NCBI RefSeq assembly: GCF_002812485.1
Contig: NZ_CP025003.1
Span: 2,976,001 to 3,040,000 of the forward strand
Origin: Dickeya fangzhongdai
GTDB taxonomy: Bacteria; Pseudomonadota; Gammaproteobacteria; Enterobacterales; Enterobacteriaceae
Direction of reading: 5' to 3'
Length of the DNA: 64,000 nucleotides
Notes under the pieces: generated by a model
Database searches by the model: none
What the model saw: the letters and a program-made list of their open reading frames with translations, nothing else
What the model was told of the DNA's origin: nothing
Translations under genes and position numbers: made by a program
Part shown: one piece after another, positions 31,909-43,100 of the stretch
Position numbering within the stretch: position 1 is the stretch's first letter
How the letters are laid out: each line of letters begins with the position of its first letter

Positions 31909-33153
31909 TTAGAGTGCGTCAAACTCGCGCGCTACCTCAGTGATAAGCTCAACGACCTGCTCGATCTCTTCCCGGGTATGGGTCGACATCACCGAAATAC
32001 GCAGGCGTTCTTTATCGGGGGGAACCATCGGGTATTCCATGATGTTGGCGAACACGCCGCGTTCGAAAAGACGGCGATTGATATTGCCTACGACAGAAAG
32101 CTTGCTGAAAAAGACCGGGATAATTCCCGATTCGCCGCGAAGAATGTTGAAGCCTTTCGCTTCCAGCAGGTCTTGCATGTAACGCACATTGTCATGCAAA
32201 CGGGCAATGCGCTCCGGCTCACGCTCCATCACGTCTAATGCCGCGGAAATCGCCGCAATCGTCGGTTGCGCCAACCCCGAGGTAAACAGGTAAGGGTAAG
32301 AGAAGTTCCGCAGCATAAAGATGTGCTCGCGGCTGCCGGAAATAAAAGCGCCCTGCGCGCCCAGCGATTTGCTGCAGGTGGACATCCGCAAATCTACCTG
32401 GCCTAACAGGTCTAAATGTTCGAGCGTCCCCTTGCCGGTGCGCCCCATGGTGCCTAAACCATGAGCGTCATCCAGAATGATGATGATGTCGTGCGCCCGG
32501 CAAATCTCGATATAACGCTTCAGATCGATGATCGAACCGTCGGTAGAACGCACCCCTTCAACCGTGGAGAAAATCTGGGCATTCGGTTTGGAGCGCGCCC
32601 GAATTTTAGGCAGCATCGCCTCAAACTCATCCAGACGCTCGGGATCAAAGGTAAAGAACGGCACGTTGGTCATTTTGACGGCGTTGATCACGCTGGCATG
32701 ACTGTTCTGGTCATAGATGATGATGTCGTTACGATTCATCAATCCGTTAACCCAGCACAGATTTGCCATATAGCCGCTCGGCAGCAGCACCGCGTCTTCG
32801 TGGCCGGCCAGCGCCGCCAGACGCAGCTCAAGATCCCGATGTTGCTTGGTATAGCCGGAAAATGCCGGTGACCCGCCGGTGCCGATACCGTATTTCTCTA
32901 CCGCTTCAACCACCTGACTTTTTACATAAGGATGGTTAGCCAGGCCGAGATAGCTGTTGGAGCCAAACACCAGCACGTTCCTGAAGTCGTCGCTGTGCAG
33001 ATCTTTGTATTGCATCTGCGCATCGACAGGCCCCATCCCCTGGCGGCTGAACATAAAGCCTTTTTCTACTTCTTTTAAATAGGTGCCATAACGTAATTTG
33101 ACGCGTTCTTTGAAAGGCTTACGCTCAAGTTCGACCAGATCATGAAAATCCAT
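31909..33153 (-). CDS. PLP-dependent alpha-oxoamine synthase (BioF/KBL/SPT-like)
   Basis: A 414-residue fold-type I PLP enzyme of the alpha-oxoamine synthase family. Such enzymes condense an amino acid with an acyl thioester, losing CO2, to give an alpha-amino ketone. The motif LDDAHGLGTMGRTGKGT carries the cofactor-binding Asp and His. The Schiff-base Lys lies in STCSKSLGAQGAF near residue 248, and FGSNSYLGLANHP is at the N-terminus. Extra N-terminal residues compared with BioF resemble serine-palmitoyltransferase-like members. Neighbours are an ACP and an NAD-dependent reductase, so a route acyl-ACP to amino ketone to amino alcohol is plausible, as in fumonisin or sphingoid pathways. The amino-acid partner cannot be read from sequence. 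Confidence 0.92.
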   Translation of the reverse strand: MDFHDLVELERKPFKERVKLRYGTYLKEVEKGFMFSRQGMGPVDAQMQYKDLHSDDFRNVLVFGSNSYLGLANHPYVKSQVVEAVEKYGIGTGGSPAFSGYTKQHRDLELRLAALAGHEDAVLLPSGYMANLCWVNGLMNRNDIIIYDQNSHASVINAVKMTNVPFFTFDPERLDEFEAMLPKIRARSKPNAQIFSTVEGVRSTDGSIIDLKRYIEICRAHDIIIILDDAHGLGTMGRTGKGTLEHLDLLGQVDLRMSTCSKSLGAQGAFISGSREHIFMLRNFSYPYLFTSGLAQPTIAAISAALDVMEREPERIARLHDNVRYMQDLLEAKGFNILRGESGIIPVFFSKLSVVGNINRRLFERGVFANIMEYPMVPPDKERLRISVMSTHTREEIEQVVELITEVAREFDAL

Positions 33154-33204
33154 TATAAAAACCTCCTTGGTTATTTATTCTCTCTCGGAGAATGCTTCCG
33201 CTCG

Positions 33205-34194
33205 CTAAGACGCAATAAAACCGTTTCCCCGATACCAGGACACGCACTCATCCACCATCTGGCTTAAGGGAGAAGGCTGATAGCCCAGCTCACGCTCTGC
33301 TTTGGCGCTGCTAAAGTAATAAACCCCGCCGAAAACACGCAGACGATAGGCGTCCAGCACCGGTTCGCCACGCACCAGCCAGGGCAGTTTTTCCTGAAGC
33401 CACGTTTTCAGATAGACAGACGAATAAGGGGTTTGAGGCCGGTTCGCCTTGCACGGCACAACCGCTTCAATGGTGTTGATAAGCTCGCTATAACGGGTAT
33501 TGGCTCCGGCAATCAGGTAACGCTCGCCGGCGTTGCCGTTGGTCAAGGCACTGACGTGCGCGTCACCCACCGCGCTCGCGCCACAAAAACTGGCGCCGCC
33601 GGGGGGCAGGAACGGCAGCTGGTTATAGGCGACAGCCAGCACCATGCGTCCCCACTGCATGGAATAGTCGTAAGCCCCCAGCACTTCCGTCGGGTTGAGG
33701 ATGACGGCGGACAAGCCGCGATCGCAGGCACGGTACACCAGCTCCTCCGCCTGCAACTTACTTTTGGCATACGGGTTTCTGGCACGAAACCCGGCAAGCG
33801 CCGTGTTTTCAGTCGCCTCGGCGGCCGGGTCGTTATCCGCCCCTATCGTCGAGCTGGTACTGGTATACACCAGACGTGATACCCCGCTCGCCAGCGCCGC
33901 CTCAATCACCGAACGGGTCCCTTCCACATTAACGGCTGCCAGCAGCGGCCAGTCACGCGGGTTGCTGCTGGTATTGCCCGCGGTATGGATCACCCCGTCG
34001 TGCCCGGCCATCGCGGCGCGCAGGCGCTGGCTATCCTGTAATTCGCCGCGCACCAGGGTGACGCCGAAAGGTTCCAGAAAGCTCACGTTGGATGTCGCCC
34101 GCACATAGGCCGTTACCTGATGGTTGGCGGCGACCAGCGCTTTTACCACGTTGAGCCCAACAAATCCGTTTGCTCCGGTAATCAGTATTTTCAT
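33205..34194 (-). CDS. Extended SDR NAD(P)-dependent epimerase/reductase
   Basis: A 329-residue extended short-chain dehydrogenase. The nucleotide-binding motif is TGANGFVG at residues 6-13, with TSTSST and the catalytic YAKSK (Tyr near 167). The C-terminal half resembles dihydroflavonol-4-reductase or 3-beta-hydroxysteroid dehydrogenase types (LNPTEVLGAYDYS, AVGDAHVSA). The start codon overlaps the PKS stop by four bases, so translation is coupled. The gap to the oxoamine synthase is 51 bases. Reduction of the amino ketone or of a polyketide carbonyl is the likely role; nothing in the sequence decides between them. Confidence 0.88.
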   Translation of the reverse strand: MKILITGANGFVGLNVVKALVAANHQVTAYVRATSNVSFLEPFGVTLVRGELQDSQRLRAAMAGHDGVIHTAGNTSSNPRDWPLLAAVNVEGTRSVIEAALASGVSRLVYTSTSSTIGADNDPAAEATENTALAGFRARNPYAKSKLQAEELVYRACDRGLSAVILNPTEVLGAYDYSMQWGRMVLAVAYNQLPFLPPGGASFCGASAVGDAHVSALTNGNAGERYLIAGANTRYSELINTIEAVVPCKANRPQTPYSSVYLKTWLQEKLPWLVRGEPVLDAYRLRVFGGVYYFSSAKAERELGYQPSPLSQMVDECVSWYRGNGFIAS

Positions 34195-37100
34195 AGTGTT
34201 TGATCTTGCTGATGAAGTTTTTCAAGCGTTTTCAAAAAGGCCTTACGCCCTTCCCCTTTACTGCGCATCGACAGCGCCGCCGGATTTTTATCGGGATGAC
34301 GGGCCAGCCCCTCCAGCAGCAGCACGAACTGCTCAAGCAGTTGATTGAGCTGTGCTATCTGGGTATCCACGCCCCGGCACGCCAGACGCACCTGCACGCC
34401 GTTCTCCTCAATGCGGACCAACATCGCCAGACGCAGCTGCGGGTGCGCCGCAAACAACGCCGGGATAGCCGGGTTCACCTCGATACCGTCGGCCAGGAGC
34501 GCCACCGCGCTATCGAACTGTCCGGCATCGCCCACCCAGTGCGCTATCTGCTCAAGCGTGGCCCCGGCATGCTCAAGGCATTTCTCCAGTTGGGTTTCAA
34601 CGCCGTTGAGCCAGGCGGCGGTCTTATAGCGGCCAACCACCTGAATACGGGCGGGGATCATCTGGAAACGGTCGTCATTAACATGCCGGATCAGGCCAAA
34701 CTGCGCCTGTTTGACCCGCGCATGACGATTGATGAGCAGTGCCCAGCCGGCGGCTACCAGCGTTTCCAGCGCGATTTCCTGACGCTGGGTGCAGACTTGC
34801 ACCGCCGTCACCGTGTCAGGGTCGATTAGCTGCTCCACAGACAGGCTAAGCGGCTGAGTCGCCTCGCCGTCCTGCACAGCGGCGCCGCCGAGCAATACCG
34901 ACGCCGTCAACGAACCCACGTCCTCTTTGGCGTGTAACTGCTCCACCCAGAACGCCTGCAATGACTCATCATTACGAACGTCTACCGCCCCCACAGGCAA
35001 CGTGCGGGCAAACCATGTCTGCGGCACGGTTAACGGGGCGAGCGCGTCTGCGGCATCAGCCACCACGGGGTCGCGGTGAGGGGTTTGCCGTTGCGGCGCG
35101 TCAAGGCGCAGCGCGGCGTAGAGATCACAGGGTTCTTTCGCAAAGGGATAGCCGGGGAACGGCACGCGACGGCGAGGTTCCCCGTGGTGCAACAGGCTCC
35201 AGTCGATGTCGCAGCCTCGGCTCCACAGCGTGGCAACGTTGGCGAGCTGCTGGTTTTGCACCAGCGCACGGATAAAGCTCTTACCCGCCTCGCCGGCGAT
35301 CAGTTGCGGGACGTCTTTGCTGTGGCGTACGTTGCCGCTATACATCTCCCGCAGGCTATGTTCAGCGGTCGGTTGAGCAATAAAGCCGTCCAGTTTTGCC
35401 ACCAGCTCATCCATGCTGGTGGCGACGATCGCCAGCCGATGGTCCAGCGTGACGCGCCCAATCTGGCTGCTGTAGGCAAGGTCAGCGAGCGACAGCGCAC
35501 GGCCCTGTTGCTTAACAAAGTCACGCATCTCGACGGCATAAGCCGCCAGACGCTCCGCTGACAGCGCCGACAACACCACGATTTGCGGACTATTTGGCGC
35601 GTTATCCCTGCCAGTCGCGGTGTGGCGGGCGTGCTGCCTTACCACCTCCTCGGCAGATTCCACCACCATAAAGGCGGTAGAGCCGCCCATACCATAGGCG
35701 TTGATCCCGGCCAGACGCGTGCCTCTGGCATTGGCGTGCCATTCCTGCGCCTCGCGCGGGAACAGGAACGCCGAGGTTTCATGTTCAAACGAGGTGTTAA
35801 TGCGGTGCAGGTTGACGCACGGCGACAGACGCCCGTGCTGCATGCTCAACAGCACCTTAATCAACGAACAGATGCCCGATGCGGCTTCCATGTGCCCCAG
35901 GTTGGCTTTGGTGCCCAACGCGCAGAACTGCTGCGCGTTAGTCTGACGACGCAGCGCGTTGGACAATGCCTTCAACTCAATCGGGTCGCCCAATTCGGTC
36001 GCCGCACCGTGGCTTTCGATGTAGCTCAGTTCGTTAACATCGATACGCGCCTCGTTGATAGCCCGAACGGCGGTGTCTTCCATCACCGTCAGGTTCGGCA
36101 GGTATTGCCCCGCCCCGGTACCGGCATGGCCGATGCTGGAACCCCGCAGCACGCCATAGATGTGATCGCCATCAGCCAGCGCCCGACTCAGGCGTTTGAG
36201 CACCACCATGCCGCTGCCTTCGCTCGGGATCAGGCCATTGGCGCGCTCATCGAAGGTATGCTCCTTGCCGTCGGCAGAGAGCACCTTCATCTCCTGCAGC
36301 AACATATATTTGCTGGGATGCAGGCTCAGATTAATGCCGCCTGCCAGCGCCATATCGCATTCGCCGCCGAGGATGGCTTTGCGCGCGACATGCACGCTCG
36401 TCAGCGATGAGGCGCAGGTGGTGGCAACGCAGAAGCTAGGCCCGCGCAGATTCATCAAAAACGAAATGCGATTCGCCAGCTCACTGACAACCGACCCGGC
36501 GCCCGGATAGCGCCCCGTGCGGGCGTAAATCTCGGCCATCACCCAGGTAAAATCTTCGTTCATCGCCCCGACATACACGCCGACTTGTTGCGCGTTAAGC
36601 GCAGCCGGGGTGTAACCCGCGTTCTCCAGCGCATGCCAGGCGCTACGCAGCAACACACGAACCTGCGGATCGAGGCGACTGGCTTCCTCGCTGCTCATAC
36701 GGAACATCTCGGGATCAAAGCAATCCACATTGTTGAGGAAGCCACCGCGATTCACGTAATGCGGATTGCCGTTATCGTCCGGCGTGATAGCCCAACGCGC
36801 CTGCGGAATCGTGGTCAGATTTTCTTTGCCCGCCTGAATATCCGCCCAGAAATCCGCCAGATTCTCGGCGCCGGGGAACTCGCCCGCCACACCGATAATC
36901 GCCACGGCGTCGCTTTCGGCATTAAAACCGGCGGCACTGGCGGCTGACGACAATGATGTACGCATCGTCCGTGAACGCAGGGGATTCCTGGCGGCGGCAG
37001 GCATCGTCCGTTTGATATTCGCCGCAGCCGGCGCGCCGGCGTGATGGTTATCTACCGCTTCGGCAGCAGGATGCGGCCGCGTCGCCGCTACCTCATCATG

Positions 37101-40100
37101 CGCCGGCGTTACGCCATAACGCTCACACAGATACCCGGCCAGTTTGGCGGTGGTATTAAACTCAAACGGCGCGGTTTTCGGCAGCCCGTCATACTCTTTC
37201 TCCAGCACCGCGCGCAGCTCCATCAGCATGACGGAGTCCATCCCTAACTGCTCAAAGGTGGCGTCCACCGCGATATCGCTGGCCGGCAGTTTGGTGATGG
37301 TGGAAATCCGCTCTTTGAGCGCGCGCTCGCTGTGCAGATAAGCGCTATCGCCGGGCTGCATTGCCGCCGCTGTCGGCTGATGACGCGGCGCTTCGGTCAC
37401 GACGCTCACCGCGGTTTGCGGGAGGGGAAGCGCCATCGCCTCGGCCTGAATGCGCAGGGAACGGGCAACCTTGCTACGGTCGCCGACCGCCACCAGTAAT
37501 GCCGAACGCTGTTCGAGCAAGGCGCGTTCGAGGGCGATAATGCCCGCATCCTGGCCTAATGCCGCCATACCGGAGAACGCAAACAGGCTGGCATCCTCCT
37601 GCTCGATGTTCATCTGACCGCTGGCCCACAGCGGCCAGTTGACCGAGAGCGTCTGGCCGGTGCGCAGCCCTTTTTTCACCATGCTGTCGCGCCATACCGC
37701 ATGGCTATCCATAAAGCGATTACCGGCGGCGTAAGCGCCAGATCCCAAATCACCGAGTACCGCTGAAACGGAAGAGAAGTTGATAAAGACAGAGAGCGGC
37801 TCTTGCGCCGTGGCACGGTCGAGGGCGACCAGACCGTCCACCTTCGGGCCAATCAGCGCATAAAACTCCGCATCCGACAGTGCCGTGATAGGCGTTGCGC
37901 TGGCGACGCCCGCGCAGTGCAGCACGCCATCTACCGCGCCGAACGCCGCTTTGGCTTGGGCAATCAAGGCTTCCGCCTGCCCTTCCTGCGCCACATCCGC
38001 CGCGATGTAGCGCACTTCGGCACCGTGCTCACGCATCGCCACCCATTGCTGCTGCACCGTTTCGTCCGGCTGGGCCGAACGGCCGCTCAACACGATGCGA
38101 GCCTGATAACGGGACGCCAGATAATGCGCCATCAGCAGCCCCAGCTTGCCGGCGCCGCCGGTTATCACATAATGTCCGCGATGAACAAAATTCAGGTGCG
38201 GCTGGCTTCCCATACCGTCTGCATCCGGCGGGGTGATCTCGCCAGCCTGACGCTGATAGCGGATACCCTGCCGATAAGCGACTTCGACACCGGCCACCGG
38301 CTGTGGACGTTGGACGAACTCCTGATAAACGTCATTCGCCAGCGTAGTGGCGTTATCCGCATCGCTACGCAAGGTGAACAGCTCGAAGCGATGGTTAATC
38401 GTCAGCAACGAGCGAGCATAGCCGCTGAGCGCATCCTGCTGTGGCTCAACCTGCTCCGCTTGTGCGGTATAAACGTTAACACAGCGTAGCGCCTGCCCCG
38501 GTGTTACCGTTTCCAGCGCCACAAACAGGTGCCGTAGCGACTGCAATCCCGCATGCAATAACGACGCCGCGCCTGCGACGGGCAAGTCGTCAAAGTGCTT
38601 ATCCGCGCCGATGGCATGCACAATGTGGGTAGGCCACAGCTGCTGTGCCGCCAATTGCTCGCACAATGTCTGTACGCTGGCCTGGGATTGCGTATCGACG
38701 CTGAATCGATGGGCATCGTGCTGGGTAAACGCCTTGGCTGACATCGCCGTAATCACGCTGGCGTCATCGCCGTAACGCGCGCGCAGCGCCTCGGCCAGGG
38801 TGTCGTCATCACTGAGCACCAACACCCGCGCCGCTTCAGAATTCACCGCCGTGCCGGATACGCGCTCCGGCAGCGGCGATGCCTGCCATTCATAGGCGTA
38901 GTACTGCACGTCTTGTGACGTCACAGACGGTGCCTTATTGCCGGCATCACTCTCCAGCCGGCGGGCGGCAAAGTCTTTCAGACGCGCCAGTACCCGGCCG
39001 GAGGTATCCACCAGCGTAATGTCGTGCTTTTGAATGGCGCTGCCCAGGTGCTGACCTGCCGTCTGCGATTGGGCTGGCGTGACATAGGCATAGCACTCTG
39101 CGCCGAGCGGGTGGCGGAACTCCAGCTCCCCCAGAGAGAACGGCACGATAGGCGTGGCGTATTCCACCGGCTCCAGCCCCACCGCCAGACAGGTACGCAG
39201 CGCCCCGTCCAACAGTGACGGATGCAGATAAAACGCATCGGTAGAAGGTAGGCCATCCGGCAGGCACAAGTGGCTCAGCGCCGCATCCGCGAAGCGATAA
39301 CGCTCGCGCGTTACCTGATAGCTCGGGCCATAGGCAAAGCCCATTTTGGCAAAATCGGCGTAGATGGCGGCCTGATCGCTGTCGTGTTTGCCACTGTTAC
39401 GCAATGCGTCAAGATCGATCCACTCCTCTTCAGGCACATCCGTGTCTGGGCGATAGACCAGTTCGGCTTCCAGCGAAAGCGCATCGGTGTGGCGGTTACG
39501 GATGGCGACCTGCACGTTATCGCCGCTGGCATGCGCCAGAGAGATTTCCACCGCCACCGGCTCGCCGTCCACCTGAATGGCGTTCATCCACATCAGGTTG
39601 CGGACTGACGCCACGCTCCAGTCGCTTTCCATCGCCAGCTGGCCCGCCGCATGGATCATTTCGATGTAAGCCGAACCGGGTAAGATCATCCGTGCGTCAC
39701 GGCTACCCACCACATGATCGCGCAGATAGCGCTCCTGCCCGGTCAACTGTTTGGTAAATTTCTGCTGCGACAGCGTTGAAATATTCTCGTCGATCAACGG
39801 GTGCAGCGAGTTAACGCGGCCTTGTCTATCCTGTTCAGCAGGCAGAGCCAGCCAGTGACTACGCGTCATCAGCGGCAACGGCGGGAATGACACCCGGCGC
39901 ACCGCGCTCGCCGCGCCGTTGCCAGTGAAGAGTGCCGGCGCGAACTGCGGCCAGTTCACATCCAGCATCGTGGTCCACAACCGCCCTAAACGCAGCAACT
40001 GACGCTCCTGCACCAGGCCGGTAACCAGCTCATCAAGCTGTTTGCCGTCCAGAATGGTATCCAGACGCTCGCTGCCGCCGGCAATCCGCCCACGGAACAG

Positions 40101-43100
40101 CGATTTCGCCGCGCCGTCGCGCTGGTATTGCTCAAGCTGACTCAGCAAGTCGCCCAGACTGCTCGCCACCACAGCAAGACGCTCGGTCATGGCATCGCGC
40201 CCGACCAGCGAAGAAAAGGCCAGCGAGTCAAAATCAGGCGCCGTCTGCGGTTCACGTACCGCCTGACCGAGAAAGCGCACCATGCGCTCTACATACCGCG
40301 ATAAACGCGCTTCACTATCCGCCGAGAGCACGAACAACCGCGACTCGCCACTCCGCAGGCCGGCCGCTGCCAATGCCGGCGCTTCTTCTATCAGCACATG
40401 GGCGTTCGAACCACCCGCACCGAAGGCGCTCAGGCCGGCGCGGCGCGGATGATCAGCCGCCGATTCCCACGGTTCAAGCGACTGCACCACGCGAAACGGC
40501 GAGGCAACGAAGTTGATTTTCGTATTCAGCGTCTGTGAGTGCAGCGACGGCACGATCTGACGATGACGCATCTGTAGCAGGATCTTGGTCAACCCGGCGA
40601 TACCGGCGGCAGACTCAAGGTGCCCGATATTGCTTTTCACCGAGCCGATGCGGCAATGCCCCGGCAGGGTGATTTCCTGTGGTACGTTACGTTGTGCGTT
40701 GATAGTCGAAAAGGCTTTGGCAAGTCCGGAGATTTCAATCGGGTCGCCCAGCATGGTGCCGGTGCCGTGCGCCTCAATATAATCCACCGAGGCGGGGTTC
40801 CAGCCTGCCCGCGCTAACGCGGTGCTGATAACGTTGCTCTGTGCCGCCTGATTCGGCACGGTAAAGCCGCTGGTTTTGCCGCCGTGGTTGATAGCCGTTG
40901 CCTTGATCACGCCATAAATCTGGTCGCCGTCGGTGATCGCCTGTTGCAACGGTTTGAGCAACACCGCCCCCATCCCTTCGCCGGGAACATAACCATCGCC
41001 ACCTTCGCCAAAGGCACGGCAGCGCCCATCGCTGGACAGGAATTGGTTTTGCCCCAGCTGGTAGTACTTCATCGGGTGCACGATCAGATTGATGCCGCCG
41101 GCTATCGCCATGTTGCAGTCACCGTTCTGGATCGCCTGGCACGCCATATGCAGCGCGGTGAGTGACGATGAGCACATGGTATCCAGCGCCACGCTCGGAC
41201 CATTCAGATTGAAGTAAAAGGAAACCCGGTTGGCGACCGATGAGTGCAACGACATGGCCCAGCCGGATTCATGCTGTTTCTCCGTCGTGTCAATACATTG
41301 ATACTGCGCCCACATCACCCCGACATAGACGCCGACCTGTGCCTTGCTCAGGGCGTGACGGGAATAGCTGGCGTCCGAAATACACTCCCACGCGGTTTGC
41401 AGAAACAGCCGCTCCTGCGGGTCCAACAGCTCCGCTTCGCGGGGCGATATGTTGAAATATTGGCTATCGAACTGATCAATACCATCGATAAACCCGCCCC
41501 ATTTGCTGTAGACCTTATTCTTCGGCCCCCGCTCCGGCGAATAATGTTGGTGGTAGTCCCAGCGTGACAGGGGAATTTCGGTGACGCTGTCTACGCCGCC
41601 GGTAAGATTGGCCCAGAACGCATCCACATTGCCGGCCCCCGGATAGCGGCCGCTGAGCCCGATAACGGCAATGTCATCTTTCACACCAGCCGATCCGGCT
41701 TCGCCCGGCGCATGACGCCGCAGCGCATCAAGACGAGAATGATTTAACAGACTGGCCAACGTCGGGCGTGAGGACGATACCGGCGTCGCGGCGTGGTGCC
41801 GAGACGCTGGCTGCTGCGCGGCCTGTATCGCGTCGGCCCACTCAGCCTGCGTCTGATAACGGTAGACGGCGGCGGCGTCAACGCCGGCAACACGCGCATC
41901 CAGCTCATGCTGTAAGCGAATGAGATCGACCGTATCCAGCGGCCACTGCCAGAGCGGCGTCAGTGCAGAGCAGTTTGCCGCCGCCGAGCCGACAGCCGCC
42001 GTCAAACTGTCAAACACCACATCACCGATCGCCGCTACCGGATTTGTCGAACTATCCGGTTTAACCACGCTATCCGCTTCAGCAACGGGATCCGCAGCGT
42101 GACTGACTTTGGACTGCGACAACGCCACCGGCGCTGGCGTGGCTCTCGCCGCCGCAGACTGCAAGGCGGCAGCCTGTTCGGGATAGCTCTCACAGAGGAA
42201 ATCGGCCAGTGAGTCGAGGTCCTGATACTCATAGAACAGGGTTTGCGACACCTCGCCGAAGGTGACCGCCAGCTTACCGTTCAGGGCCAGGATCATCATG
42301 GAATCCAGGCCGTAATCCGACAACTGCGTAGCCGGTCGCACTTCGCCCGCATCAAGCTTCGTGGCGTCAATAATGCTGGCTACCAGATAATCCAGCACGT
42401 CGTCACGTACCGGGCGGGTACCGACTGTCCCCGGCGCCGCCACGCTCGCAGCCGACGCGATGCCGGCGAGCGCCGTCACCTGCTCAGGGTAGTTTTCCAG
42501 CAGAAAATCAGCCAGTGAAGCGAGGTCCTGGTATTCATAGAACAGGGTTTGCGGCAGGCCCTCAAACGCAGCGGCAAGTTTCTCGTTCAGCGCCAGAATC
42601 ATCATGGAATCCAGACCATAATTCGCTAACGGTCCGCTGGCGGTGACTTCGCCCGCATCCAGTTTGGTCACGTCGATGACATGCGCGATTAACGTATTGA
42701 CGACGGCATCATGCGCAGAACCGGTGCCGGACGATTGGCGCGGCGAGGCAGAAATCGCCGACGTCGTCGCAACCGGCTGAGGCGCATCGGCATTGCCGGC
42801 ACGCATTGGCGCGGTGGATTTCGTCGGCGTCACGACGCGTGAAGCGTTCATGCCCAGATGCGGCACCGCCTGGGTTTGCAACTGGGTGAGCCTGACCACC
42901 ACATTGCCGATGCTATCCAGCAAATCAATGTGGTAGCTTGCCGTCGCCGAACCGGGCGCGTTGTCGCGGCGGGCGTAGGCATAGCAAACGCCGTCGATCG
43001 GCCTGAATATCTGCAACCGTGCCAGCGCCACCGGTACCTCTAGCGTATTCGCCGTTGCACTAAAACCGCCGATGCCCAGCGCGGTGCGGAATGCCCCATC

